Shown piece by piece: positions 1 to 12,930 of a stretch of 64,000 nucleotides of DNA. The notes under the pieces are model-generated. The model saw only the letters and a program-made list of their open reading frames with translations, was not told where the DNA came from and made no database searches. The position numbers and the translations under genes are program-made. Positions within the stretch are counted from its first letter, which is position 1; the number at the start of each line of letters is the position of its first letter. Source of the stretch: Raphanus sativus (taxonomy: Eukaryota > Streptophyta > Magnoliopsida > Brassicales > Brassicaceae); assembly GCF_000801105.2 (NCBI RefSeq), contig NC_079513.1, forward strand, positions 23,714,273 through 23,778,272, read 5' to 3'.

Positions 1-746
1 TATATATATATATAAACAGTTTTATAAAAATTAAAATACAAATAAAACACGTAAAAATATTTAATATTATATATATAAATAATTTTATAAAATTAAATAT
101 AAATAAAAACACTTAAAATAATTTAAAATTATTACATGTGATCTGCTTAATTAATTTTTAGTTTTTAAAGTAGAATTTTATTACAATATAATTGTACTTA
201 TACTTTATATAATTAAAGTAAAAATGAAACTAAAACAAATAATAAGGAAGTATTTTTGAACTATTTATTCAATTTTTTTGATATGAAAGATAATTTCCCA
301 ACTGAAAATAAAAGAATAAAAACATATTTAGGGATTCTTCTCCATTGCATCCTTTGTAGACGTTACCAACCTTGGAATTTCAAAATAGGACAAAACATGT
401 ATAAAATAGTTAACATATATAATAGATTCATAAAAAATTTGTAAAATATTTGAATATTTATTCTGTTTTTTTTGTTGAAAAGAATATTTTTTTCTTTGTA
501 AAATAGTCAATCCATAACTAACAGATTTGTAAATACTTAGTTTCTAAATTGCAGATTATCATATATACTTACAGTTGCCTAAATTGGTGACAAAGCTCTG
601 AGTTTTGTTTCTGAAGATTTAAGATTTGAACAGATCATACTATCATCTTTAACCTCAATCATGAAAAAAATTAGAAAATATAAAATTAAGAAGGTAAAAA
701 AACATGAGACTTAATACAGACATGTACGGATACTATGCTACATTCA
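1..746. other. AT-rich spacer without a recognised gene
   Basis: Very AT-rich DNA with short imperfect direct repeats near the left edge (two copies of a segment around 15-60 and 80-120). No conserved protein or RNA gene is visible on either strand. The short open frames here lack any recognisable motif or splice context. Confidence 0.6.
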
Positions 747-755
747 AAAAAGAAA

Positions 756-792
<37 letters not shown>

Positions 793-842
793 AGAAAGAA
801 AGAAAGAAAGAGAAAGAAGAAAGAAAGAAAGAAAGAAAGATG
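747..842. repeat. GAAA/GAA microsatellite
   Basis: About 95 bases of purine-only repeats on the plus strand, mostly GAAA units interrupted by GAA and GAGAAA. A simple-sequence tract, probably polymorphic in length. Confidence 0.95.
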
Positions 843-908
843 AAGAGATGTTACAAAAAATATGAAGAAGAAACGATGGAAAAGAGTAGGGAAAGGAATA
901 ATTAAAGA

Positions 909-1080
909 TGGAGACGTGACTGGAAGCTAGATGATTCTAAAAGAAAATGGAGACGTGACTGGAATTATCTATAAAATAGTTAACATATGGAGGCGTGACT
1001 GGAAGCTAGATGATTCTAAAAGAGTTGAAACCATGTGAAATGGAGACGTGACTGGAAGCTAGATGATTCTAAAAGAAAAT
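909..1080 (+). repeat. Minisatellite with a unit of about 35 bp
   Basis: Three near-identical copies and one partial copy of a unit beginning TGGAGACGTGACTGGAAGC start near 909, 949 (partial), 989 and 1041. The spacers between units are not constant, and one spacer carries a segment (AAAATAGTTAACATAT) that also occurs near 400. No open frame runs through it. It is a local tandem repeat of unknown origin. Confidence 0.8.
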
Positions 1081-1445
1081 GAACGTGTTGTTTTTGACTC
1101 GGAAATTTAGGGAGTTAGATTTTTACAGTAGAAAAACAAAATTAGATATTTTTTTATAAAATTAACATGGGCATGTGTCAGAATTTATTGGTATATTGAT
1201 TTGTGATTTAGTATATAAAAGATAAGAAAATAAATTAAAAAGTGGAAAGTAAGACTAAGAATAAAAATAAAAGGCTTATCACATCATTAAGCTCACTTCT
1301 TGTTACTGGATGATTGACCTCAAGATTTAGGTCACGTAGATAACATTTCCTTATACAAGTAGATATGGACACACACGGACAGCAATAAACAACTGCACGT
1401 AGATAGCATTTCTTTATACACAAAACCCTTTTTTATAACACAAAA

Positions 1446-1613
1446 AAATTAATGATAACTGTGCTATTTTGTTTCATAGATTTCTTACTTGATATACATG
1501 ATATTCATTCTTTAAGTATTATTGTCAATTTTTAGAAAATTAATGATATACTGTACTATTTTGTTTCATATATTTCTTACTTGATATACATGATATTCAT
1601 TCTTTAAATATAA
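1446..1613 (+). repeat. Tandem duplication of about 75 bp
   Basis: Two adjacent, roughly 90% identical copies starting near 1448 and 1539. Both contain the stretch TTTCTTACTTGATATACATG and end at a short ATTCATTCTTTAA box. The DNA is non-coding. Confidence 0.8.
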
Positions 1614-2130
1614 TTTTTCATGTTACAAAAAAAAAAAAAAATTTCCAAAATGATAAAAAATTTAGCTGGAAAGGTTTAAGGCGTTGACAATGCCATATTG
1701 TGAATTTCTTTTGTTGGTGTTATATTTACAATTATTTAATTTCAACCAGTTTTGTTCAAATATCCTATAATATGATAAAGACCATATAAATTAATACATT
1801 CATCACTCTTTTATAAAATTATAATATTATGTATTTTAGGTAAAAATGTATTCCAATTCACTACAGGAAAAGTAATGTATACGAAAAGGAGAGATTGTGC
1901 CCGACAAAAACAAAGAAGAAGAAAAAGGAGAAAATGTGATTCATTGTATATTCATCGCAAGACAACAATTACGCATGTCAACGACACAAGACTCGCAACA
2001 CAATTAAACTACGTCAATAAGTGTATGCTAGTTTGACGGTGTCTCTCTTCATTCTCACTAACCTCTTTACTTTTGCTATTTTCGTGATAAACTTTTAATT
2101 TTAGAAAATAATAGAAGAAACGTGTTTCAG

Positions 2131-2430
2131 ACCATCTCCAATTCACCTATATTTTCATCTCTACATTTTCTCCTAAAATAGAAAAACCTGTTATAGAGAT
2201 GAATTTGTTCCAATATATGTCTGTATAATAGAGTTTCTCTATTTATAAAAAAAAATATAGAGAATTCATATTTTCATCTCTAAATATAGAGGCAAATTAG
2301 AATTTTTCTGTATTTTTTCTAAAATAGAGGAATTTTATTATAGAAACATACATTGGAGCAAATACATTTCTATAATAGAAATCTCTATTTTAGAAAAAAA
2401 TATAGAGGTATACATTGGAAATACTCTCAA
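2131..2430. mobile_element. Probable degenerate MITE upstream of the hydrolase gene
   Basis: An AT-rich, internally repetitive stretch in which short boxes such as ATAGAG, TCTCTATTT and TTTTCATCTCTA recur in both orientations. It begins with CCATCTCCAAT and closes with a TACATTGGAAATACTC segment that is partly complementary to the start. This organisation is common in small inverted-repeat elements of Brassicaceae. I could not define a clean target duplication, so the family is left open. Confidence 0.4.
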
Positions 2431-2705
2431 TAAATATTCTCATATATTTCTCATATATGGATTTCTACACTATAAAATATGAGATCCATAGTGTCACCTA
2501 AGAACCAATCCTAAAGTCTTAAGCATCTTTTCCTAAACAGTTTCTCTCTTTCTCCTCGTCTTTCTAGTTCATTATTCTTAGTTTTTTAATTAAGTTAAAG
2601 ACTGATAATCTAATGTTTTAATATAATTATAATTCATAAATTTTAGATTATGCATTTTTGTTAACTCAAGCTAGTCACCTTTTGTTTCAGTTATAAGTAA
2701 CGATA

Positions 2706-5214
2706 ATGATGCTTTTTATGATCGTTGCGGTCCTTGTATGCCTTGCATGCTACATTTACCGATCATTGAAGCCTCCACCACCGAGAATCTGCGATGATCC
2801 TCATGGTCCTCCGGTTACTTCTCCGAGAATCAAGCTCAGTGATGGAAGACATATTGCTTATAAAGAATCTGGTGTTAATAGTACCAATGCTAAGTACAAG
2901 ATCATCGTCGTCCATGGATTTGGCAGCTCCAAAGACATGGATTTTCCTATCTCTAAGGTATGTTCTGATTTTGTAGTTAACTCTGCCATCTGCTCTCTTC
3001 TCTCTTATTGATTCTCACACATGTTAAAGGTGGTCTAGTAGCAAATGAGTTCTAGGTTGCTAAGCAACTCAGGTTTGTATGCATTTCACTAAACACTATC
3101 ATGTGACCAGATGAATAGAAGTCTATTGATTATGACCTATTTAAATTTTCAGAGAAAAGTTTCATCTATGGACTACACCTCTTCTTCTGGATTAATATGA
3201 AACAAATCTTATATAAGTCCAGAATACCTAAGAAGAAAACATATACCATTTAATTAATTTTATAATTGTTTTTTTTTAGCATTTAGTTTGATTTTACATG
3301 AAACCATGGTACGATACTGTTTTTTCTCAATTGATTCCCCACTTTATTGTATTTTAAGCAAAATCATTTTGTTAAGTGTCAAAATACCCTTTCCCTTTTT
3401 AGCTACTTCAAAAATTATATTTTATAAGAACTTAAACTAATTTATCAGCATTTAGTTTATACTATTATTTGTGAAAATATTTTATATTTATTTTTGAGCT
3501 CTCACGTTAAAAAATTAGAACGGTTAATGTCATTACATATTTAATGAATAGTAAATAATTAAAATTTTATTAGATAACTTTTTTGTAAATTATATATATA
3601 TATATATATATATATAGCCAAAACATAAGATTTTTTTTTAAACAAATAATAATTCATATACATACTGTGTTGTTATCCAAAAATAATCTTTTAATCATAC
3701 ATAATTTTAACTTATAAATTTAAAAATTTATAAACACTAATGAAATTTTGTAATTTTTAATAATGAATGTAATAATAAATATTTATAATATGATCATGTC
3801 TTCATAAGTAGCCAAAACACCTAAATTTTCCTTTACATGTGTCATAATTTGTTGGTATTATACTATGTTTTTTCCTCAATTGATTCCAGTTTTTTTCATT
3901 TTAAGCAAACTCCTTTGTTAAGGGTCAAATACTCTTTTGAAAAAAAAATATTACAAAAACGTGTAAATATTTTTTTCTTAAAAAACGAATGAACAAAAAA
4001 AAAAATCCACATGTAAACACAAAAGAAGTTTAAAACAATCGCTACACTAAACAACGAGGTTTTTTTTATTTATTACAGGATCTTGTTGAGGAGCTAGGTC
4101 TATATTTTGTATTTTTCGATAGAGCAGGATATGGAGAAAGTGATCCACACCCTTCGCGCACAGTCAAAAGCGAAGCAAACGACATTGAAGAACTCGCCGA
4201 CAAACTCACACTTGGACCAAAGGTCTACGTTATCGGGGTATCACTCGGTGCATACTCCGTTTATAGCTGCCTCAAATATATTCCCCACAGGTAAAAAAAA
4301 TCAAAACTATTGTATTCAGTTTTTTTACACTTTCTTATCTCATATTCTAATGTTGTTTCGTTTCATAGACTAGCTGGTGCAGTCTTAGTGGTTCCATTTG
4401 TGAGCTACTGGTGGACCAAAGTACCTCAAAACATATTGAGTGAAGCGCTCAAGCTACTGCCAGAAACAGACCAGTGGACGTATAGAGTGGCTCATTATGT
4501 TCCTTGGCTCTTGTATTGGTGGTTGACCCAAAAATTGTTTCCTTCTTCGAGTATAATCTCTGGGAGCAGGGCGTTACGCAGCGAAAAAGATTTGACCATC
4601 ATAAAGAAAAAGCAAGAGAATCCTAATCCTCTCATGGTAAAAATCAAAAACCTGATTTAAAAGTTTATAAGAATGAAAGGGCTAATTTAGTTTACATTAG
4701 TTTGAAGTATGCATTGAACACTGTTATTATCCTTCAAATTTCGTTCTTTTTTATAATTGGCATCAACCGAAAATTGGTATAATAATTTAATATTTGTACC
4801 AAAAAATGAAATTGCTAATTGAAAATGAGCTGTGTATGATCACCTGAGTTTTCTTTTTAATTCAACGTATTCGCAGTTTGATCCTATATTTTTACATTAG
4901 ACGATCTGTTTTAACCCCAGGAAAAAGCCAGGCAACAAGGAGACCATGAAAGTCTTCACCGTGACATGATAGCTGGATTTGCAACATGGGAGTTCGACCC
5001 GACTGAACTGGAAAATCCATTTGTGGAAGGTGTAGGATCAGTACACATGTGGCAAGGGATGGAAGATAAGATTATTCCGCGTGAAATTAATCAATATATA
5101 TCAAAGAAGCTTCCATGGATTAAGTACCACGAAGTCCCTGGTTATGGACATCTTCTAAACGCTGAGGAGGGGAAATGCGAAGACATTATAAAGGCTCTTC
5201 TTGTCGATGGATGA
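2706..5214 (+). CDS. Alpha/beta-hydrolase superfamily protein (At5g22460-like)
   Basis: Four exons can be joined: 2706-2957, 4079-4290, 4369-4636 and 4921-5214, giving 341 residues with GT-AG introns. Residues 1-20 are hydrophobic and look like a signal anchor. The fold's landmarks are present: an oxyanion-loop HGFG at 70-73, the nucleophile elbow GVSLG with Ser139, Asp293 in a GMEDK context and His321 in GYGHLL. Together these form a complete Ser-Asp-His triad. The substrate cannot be read from sequence. The family includes lipases, esterases and epoxide-hydrolase-like enzymes. The gene sits next to the At5g22450-like gene, as expected if this block is syntenic with Arabidopsis chromosome 5. 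The first intron is long (1.1 kb), AT-rich and has a TA microsatellite near 3590-3615. ATG at 2706 and the next codon are both Met, so either could start. Confidence 0.9.
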
Positions 5215-6090
5215 TCATTTTATCTTCATCCTGAATCTAAACTGATGTTGGTCTCGTTTTAGATTTGGTTTACGGAAGAGATCTTTTATGCGTAAGAGAA
5301 ATTAATATTGTTATCAGTTTATATATAACTTATAAAACAAGATCTAGTTGGGAAAAAATGGTAATGATTATATAGTTGGATAATACTTATTACGATGGAT
5401 TTGTATGCTTGTCAGTTGTCACAAAAATGCTATTTGCAATATCTATTTGAGAAGTTTATAATTTTTTTTTCTTCTGAAAAATGGATTCCATCACAACTAG
5501 TGATAGAATGATGTGGCTGCAGCAAATTGCATTGTTATAAATTCCTATCTCACAAGTGCGACCAAGGCAGCAAATACATGTGAATTTGATATATGCCTTC
5601 AAACTTCAAAGACTGATCATATATCATGGTTCAGATTATAACTAACACCTCTCGTGGCTAAATTTGATGTCGTAGTTAGAAAGCTTACGCATATCACTTG
5701 TTTTAGCTAAATTACCGTTTTAAGTGTCTTTTTTAAAATGCTCATTCTAAGATGAACATTCTCATGTGTAGCATTTAAGGATTGACATTTTGCTCAGACG
5801 TAACGTGTGCATGGGTCATAGAAGAATGTGAAACCTAAAACTCAATCAAACTACCAAGACCATGTTGAAATTAATGAACTGAATCTCAAAACCATCTCTA
5901 GTGGAGATATTAAAGGTGAGTCTCTTACATTTTCATAAAAACCACATTTTATAGTCAGGATTAGATGGGCATCTCGAAATATTGAAAAATCCACCAAAAA
6001 TTTTCTCTACTCTTTTTTGAAAATATGTAGTATTGTAAAAATAGTTTTTTTTTTTGTTTTTGAAAATACAAGGGATTCACACAATACTAA
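5215..6090. other. 3' flank and spacer
   Basis: AT-rich non-coding DNA after the hydrolase stop codon. It presumably contains that gene's 3' UTR and polyadenylation signals. No other gene is visible. Confidence 0.6.
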
Positions 6091-6322
6091 GAGCAGCATT
6101 AACGGTGGATAAGGAATTTGGATATCCAAATTAAAAAATATTAATTTTTATTATAGTTTTGTTAGATAAATAAATTAGACAACTAAGTTGCGAAAGAGTT
6201 CTAAAAAAGTTGGGTTATAGATACTTTTAATTCTATCTCTCTCTACTTTTTCTTTTCTAATAATATAATTTTTGATAGTAACCTTTCCTCATCCTCTCCA
6301 AATCTCCTTGTTAATGCTGCTC
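6091..6322. mobile_element. Harbinger-like MITE
   Basis: A 232-bp element bounded by inverted ends: GAGCAGCATTAAC at the left and its complement GTTAATGCTGCTC at the right. Flanking triplets are TAA on the left and CAA on the right, close to the TWA target duplication of the PIF/Harbinger superfamily, with one mismatch. The interior is AT-rich with no coding capacity. The family assignment rests on the ends only. Confidence 0.7.
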
Positions 6323-6342
6323 CAAGAAAGTAACTCTCAAAA

Positions 6343-7819
6343 AATTCATCAAGTTGGCTAAAAGGAACGAGAAGGACTTTCTCTCTCCTTATTCTCTCTG
6401 CGAAAATCCAAAACTGAAGTGAGCTTGAGCTCCGACGTCCGGTGAGTGCGTGAGCGCGACGGCCGGCGTCGGAGGCGCCCATTTTTCTCTGTTTCCATTC
6501 CTGTGTTGCTGCTCTGTGTTCTCCAACTTCTTATCCGACATATCGAGGGATCTGGGTTAGGGTTTCTAACCGGCGAGTGTTCTCTGCGCAAGGACTGTCT
6601 CACCGGCGACGACTCTACTTCCTCTGGTTTCCGGTGAGGTTATTGAAGAGGGAAACTCGAAGCAGTCGGCTTTTGAGTTGGGAGAAAATCGATTTTCTAA
6701 TCTCAGATTAACTCCGTTCTTTCACGTCGTTTGTTTGAGAAGTTCGGAATGGCTCTTCAGTTTGGTTATGTGGTGGATCCCTGCTGCTTGACGGGCTGAG
6801 AATCATTCTTCCTTAGGGTTTCAGTTCTTCAGTTCATGTCGGTGTCGATGCGAACCTGTCCTTTTACCCGAGGGTTAGGTGAACTTTGGTCGTCTTGGTT
6901 AGGCCTCAAAGGCGATTTGTGAGCTAACGCGTGCATGAGTGATGGCGCTTGGTTCTGTTCAGAATTGTGTCAGAGCGGCTTGATGTTATACCCGATCTCC
7001 GCGGGTTCCAGTGGTTGTCCATGGCTATCGGAGGCTTCTCGTCACTCTACTTCATCTCGACACTCCACAGGACAGCTACCTATCAGTTCAATCAAGCTAA
7101 AGGCGGCGGCTTTCAGTTTGGTTTCGAGTCTCTTGTTTTCTAATCGGTCTAGCTCCTTTCCGTTTGACACAGGTTTGGAGTTCTAACATGCTCAGTCATC
7201 GATGTCCGGTTCTCGGATGTCTCAATCGTGGAAGTGATTCTCGGGGGTCATAATCACTTCCGTGTCAAACGTTTGGTCTTCTACACATCCCGATGCTGTC
7301 TAGCTTCGCTTGAAGTTTTGCGGTAGTGTGGTGACTTTCTGTGCAGGTATTGGAGGCAACCTGATATTGTGGTGGCGGTGAATCAACTCGTTTCTGCAAT
7401 GTTCGGTGCGGGATAGTGGTGTGTACAGCTTGGTCTCTTGGAGCTCTTTTCGGTAAGGGTTACTTGGAACCTCCTCCTCTATTTACCGTATAGCGCTTAA
7501 TCGGCAGGGATGGTTATGAGTTACGAAAAGTTCCTCGGAAGCTAGCTACGGCAAAGACGACTCGGAAAATCCTGACATCCGAGTTAAACGAAGAGAACCT
7601 CACATTTTCGGAGTCATCACCAATGGTTGAGAACAGCAACTGAGTCCTGCGGATGCTTAAAGCAGAATAATGGAACGTGTCGGGTTCAATGGGTGGGCGA
7701 AACTATGATGTAATAGGCTGATTTAGGAATTTTGTTCAAATCGTGCTTGTAACCGGAACTGAATTCCTGTTATCGGGTTGAATAATTTTTTATTTTTTTT
7801 TTAAAAGAAAAAAAAAGAA
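6343..7819 (+). mobile_element. Non-autonomous poly(A) retroposon (LINE-derived or Sadhu-like)
   Basis: A 1.5-kb, comparatively GC-rich block with no sustained open frame. It ends in a T-rich then A-rich tail at about 7785-7819. It is flanked by an imperfect 19-bp direct repeat, AAGAAAGTARCTCTCARAA, at 6324-6342 and 7820-7838 (two A/G differences). A long target duplication plus a 3' A-rich tail indicates target-primed reverse transcription. The left copy of the duplication starts right at the edge of the MITE at 6091-6322. I do not recognise a protein domain. The general look (non-coding, GC-rich, poly(A)) recalls the Sadhu retroposons of Arabidopsis, but that is inference. Confidence 0.7.
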
Positions 7820-8523
7820 AAGAAAGTAGCTCTCAGAACAGAAATATACGAGAAAGCATTTAAAATGAAATCGAACCGGAAAATTAAACCGAAATGCCAC
7901 ACCGGTCAACGGTAAACGACAATACGACATCATCTGCCATAAAGAACACGGAATCTATAGTGGACGCAAGAAAAACTCGTCCAATAAGAAACCGAGAGAC
8001 TCAAAAAAAAAAAACGGATTTTTGATTACTTTTTTTTTGTCTACCAATCCAATCCAATCCAACCACAAGCTTCCTTGACCTTCGTTGAAAATTTTCCAAG
8101 CGGAGATCAGTATCCAAAAGGCTTCGTCTTGTCCCAATTACGCTTAGCTTCCTCTCAATTCCGTGTTTTGATTCTTCTCCGCGATTCTAGGGTTTTGCAG
8201 TTTCTATTTTAGGGTTTGATTCATGGCTTGGGATTAGTGTGCAAAGGTGAGATTATTAGACTTTTATCGTCGATTCTTAAGAAAAAGGCGTTGTTTTTAT
8301 TATTAATGAAGTGGTTTTCGCAAAACTGCTTCACTGTTGCTATTTTAGAGTTCCCCTTACATTGCTAGCGTCCTCTGTGTTGCAATAAGAGTAGGCTTTT
8401 ACCTGAACTTGCTAGTTGTTTGAAAAGTTTATATTTTTTTTTTTCCTTTTGTAATTGCTTCCTTGTGGTGAAGAAATGACATTACTTTTCTTTTTAGAGT
8501 AGACGAAGTCACGAAGGGGGGGG

Positions 8524-11500
8524 ATGATGCTAGGATCTGGTAACAGTTTGAGCAGGGGTACCGTAGGATCCTCTTCTGATACCCCTAATTTATCACAAGT
8601 CTTAACCTTGGAACCGATCAGATTAGGCAATCATCAAAGCTATCCTCTCTCAGGAGAGCTTAGGAGGGTTCTCGGCGTTCCTAGTAGGGCTTCATCAGAA
8701 GATTCTTCTTTTGGAATGTCCCATCCTAAACCTTCTCCTCCTGTGGCAACAGAGGAGCTCAGGCATTTCAAAGAAAGTGTACAAGTTACTTCCAGAGAGG
8801 CCGGGTATGTGTGTTTAGGCTGTTTACTAAAACGACAACTTCTTGGTTAATGATTATTCTTTATTGGGGATATCTACTTATCTTGTAGGGATCTAGTGAA
8901 GAAGCTAAGTGAATCCATATTTAAGCTGGACAAATATGCGGAGACGTTCAGTTCAAAGAAACGGCGGCGGAATGATATATCCCCTGGTGAAAGGATGGAC
9001 GCAGCTAACTTGGATAAGATCAGAAACCAGGTTCCGAGAACACAAGACAGTATGGCTCAGAGATCTGAGGAGAGAAAAAAGATGCTCGGATTGAACAAGC
9101 GTGTTCGTACCCCAGTTGGAGATGTGCGGGTTTGTATCTAAATCCCAGTTTAATATGTCTATGATGTTTATAAATGGTTAGAAGATTGTTTACTCCATGC
9201 TAGGCGGCTTTTGAAGACGTACATTTGATTATTTTGCTTGATTGTTGTTTAATGGCTTCGCATGTTACTACTTTCAGGGGGATGGTAGGGTTTCTACTCT
9301 TGCGCGGCAGCAGGTTATAGAAAGGGGCTCTGATTCACCTCCAAGTATTCCTGGGGAAACAGTGCGAATAGAGGAGAAGATACGCAGGTTGCCTGTTGGT
9401 GGTGAAGGGTGGGAGACAAAAATGAAAAGGAAGCGGTCAGTTGCAACTCTAGGCAATAGAGTTATGAATAATTCTGATCAACGTGTCATGCAGCCAAAGC
9501 CGACAGTTGACTCTAAGTTGCGTTCTTGTGACACCCAAAATTTCAGGTAACTAGGCATAAAACACTGAAAACCGTTTTGAGGATTCTCTGGTCCAAGGAC
9601 CTTAACTGGACCTGAAAGATCCAATCGTTTTATGATATTCTACATGTTTATATTGTCAATGAGTTTCGTAAGTTATTGCCAGAGATTATCAATATTAGGT
9701 TACTCACTTAAACAGGATTTCACTTTAGCAAAATGACTTCATTATGTTGGATACCGGAGAATTTTGTTGCAAGATACTGTTATATGTATAGTTTTCCGGA
9801 TTGATCCCTCTTGCATATCTTTCATTCACAAAGAAATCACAACGTGGCTCATCTGTTGCAGATTGAAATCTTCCACCGGTGTGAGTGGAATTAACAGGCT
9901 TGAGTCTTCATTTGAGCCAGAGAGTCCATGTATGGGTGGAGTATCCAGGAATGAGTTGGAGACTGTTTCCATAGCAAGGGACCGGTCAGTACTTGCTGAG
10001 CAGAGGCTTATGGACAAGGGAAACAATAAGTGAGAAGATACCTCACGTTTTAATTTGTTTATATATTTTGCGTTAATTTACTGATAAAATGCACTATTTT
10101 GCCTATCCAGGAGAAACTTACAGAATGATAGCCCCACAAACAGCTCTACTGCAATATTGAAAGGAAATGTTTCTAGGGCTCCAAGAACAGCAGTCGTTAT
10201 GGGTATTGATTCTTCAATCAAAGTCGAGCCTCCATCTGGAGTATCACAAGGTGAGAGGCAATCTAAGTGCTGTCTAAATATACTATTGTTATGTTTATGA
10301 GAAACAATCTAAATCTTCAATTGCCAGCAGGTTCATCTGCGCATGCAATGGCTCAATGGGTTGGCCAGAGACCTAAAAATTCTCGAACGAGAAGAACAAA
10401 TGTAGTTCCGCCTGTTATCAAGCATGCTGAAAGCAAGCTCTCTGCTCAAGGTTTTGCTGCATCTGATTTTAGTCCTAGAGCATCTCCTGGAACCACTGGC
10501 CCACTCTCAGTTGTTGATAGTAGCCCTTTAAGAATGAAAAGGGAGCTGAAGAATGCTTCATCGCCGTATGGTTTCTCTGAAAGCGAGGACTCAGGGGCTG
10601 GAGACAACAAAACAAGAGATCGTGCTCTTGCGAGTGGCGACTTGTTCCCAACTCCTAAAACAGGGTCACCGTTATTTCCTGTAAGGAAAAATAAAATGCA
10701 AACGAGTCATAAAGGAGGTGGTGCATGGAAGCAAGGGAAGAGTGAAAGTGTTTCGTCATTGACAACTCCTGGCTTTCATCCTGTGATGGTTAAGTCAGAG
10801 AATCTAACACTAGAGAAGCCTCTGCACAATGTCAAGATTGCTTCAGATAAGAATCGAAGGTGATTTATGCCTAATTCAGTTCTTTTTCTTTTTTTTTTCT
10901 TATACCTTCTAAGTATTATATCATATATAAAGCTTAAAATACGAGAGACCAACATTCTACCTCTCTCTCTGAATAGCAAATGTGGGCGTCCACCAGCGAA
11001 AAAGGTTAAAGATCGTAAACCTTCTACGCGGCGTGTCTCAAATTCGATTTCCACTCCAGATATTACAGGTATTCATATCCTTTTGGCACTTCGAGGTCTA
11101 GTCGTTTACAATATTTACTGTTATCGTAGTGTATTATCAAATTAAATTCTGTGAAGTGCTACATATATCCTGAACAGGATTTACCCTGAATATTTTAGGT
11201 TTGTACAAAAGTAGGTATTTAATTTCTAAGGTAGTGTTTTTTTTTGGCTTTTCAGGTGAATCTGATGATGATCGTGAAGATATTTTTGCAGCAGCTAATT
11301 CAGCACGGAAGGCAACGAGTACTCATCCTTCCACATGTCTTGTCTCTCAAATATTATTGCAATAAGTTTTCTTTTAACTCGAAATATCCTTTTTGTAGAT
11401 CTTGCTTGTTCTGGTAAGTTTTGGAAAAAGATGGACCACATCTTTGCTGCCATCACGCAGATGACATGCAAAACATAAAAGATCAGGTAATAATTAAAAT

Positions 11501-12892
11501 ACCGTAATATAATATATGTGACTTCCTTCTAGGGTGCCAACTCAAACACTCGTTAACTTGTGATTTCAAAAACAAAACAGCTGAATTTTGCAGAAGAACT
11601 CGATGAATCTCTGTCAGAGGCAATCTTAGATGGCTATGCCATCATGGTAAGTTGCATTGTAAACTTATGCAGCAATGTCTAGTTTTATAGCCTTTTTACT
11701 TTATCTGAAAGTAGACTCCTATTTCAGGGTATCAAATTGCCGAAAGCACCACATCGCCCTGGTGAGGGAGTTTTTGACTATTCAGGTCCAGCGTCGTCAT
11801 GTATATCTGATCTTTCATTTGAGAGATTGGACATGAGAAAGTTGAATGAGAGTACTCCGTTGTATAAGAGGGTACTTTCCGCCTTAATCGAGGAAGATGA
11901 TGGAGAAGAAGTTGTACAATTCAACGGAGGGAAGAACCTGTCTCTTCATTATGCTAGTGATGATTCTCACTCTGGTTCATGTACCTATATCGACACCGAG
12001 TTCAGAGAGAGAGACAGAATGGAATTTGAAGTAGAGTCGGATTTTCAGACCCCCAAGAGCTGTTTATTTGACAGATTTTCCAGTGAGAGGAGTGTTGTGT
12101 CTAATCCACTCAGAAATGGTAGCATGTCTATATCTGTCCATAGCAATGAACAGTGGACTGGGGATGATTATATTTCACATGCGGATGCTGCACTCGGCGG
12201 CGGTGAGACATATTTAAATAGCCTGGGTCAGTTCCAAGCTAGGGAAGTGAACGTTCCCAACTTCTCAGTATCTGATACACAGTATCAGCTTATGTCTTTG
12301 GATGAGCGACTTCTTCTGGAACTACAGAGCATTGGTGTGTTCCCTGAGGCCATGGTAGGTTTTTTCTCCAGTAAAAGAACATGAGCTAATGGAAAGAGAA
12401 AAAACGTGTTACTCTAGCATTTTAACTTATTTCCATTTTTGTTTATTCGCAGCCTGATCTGGCTGAAGAAACTATGAGCACAGATGTTATGGAGTTGAAG
12501 GAAGGCATTTATCAGCAGGTAAAGGCAAAACAAATAATTCATGCTTTGTATCGTTTATGTCACTAGGAAGAGTTTTTGTTTGTTTCCCGTTGAATATTTA
12601 TCATATTCTATGTTCTGACTAATAATAGATCCGAAACAAGAAGAAAAAGCTGGAGAAGCTAAATATTAGCATTCAGAAGGGGAAAGATGTTGAGAAAAGG
12701 TTGGGGCTGACTTCTTCAGATTTATTATTTTCCAGCTTACCCTGTTATTTTTGCTAAGGTTTCAGACTTACATGCAGGAAAACTGAGCAGCTTGCTATGG
12801 ACCAGCTAGTGGAAACAGCTCACAAGAAAAGAATGGTAAATAAGCTAGTGAACACTTGCGTTTTATCATAATCAACTTGAATGAAACGTTGT

Positions 12893-12930
<38 letters not shown>

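Noticed and set aside
909..1080. Repeat-spacer array resembling CRISPR
   Set aside because: Plant nuclear context, only three to four units, uneven spacing and no cas genes; it is a minisatellite.
6935..7186. Plus-strand open frames inside the retroposon at 6343-7819
   Set aside because: Several overlapping short frames with no conserved motif, within a block flanked by target duplications and ending in an A-rich tail; not treated as genes.
10776..11145. Overlapping frames on both strands near 10.8-11.1 kb
   Set aside because: They are shadows of exons 6 and 7 and the intervening intron of the At5g22450-like gene.
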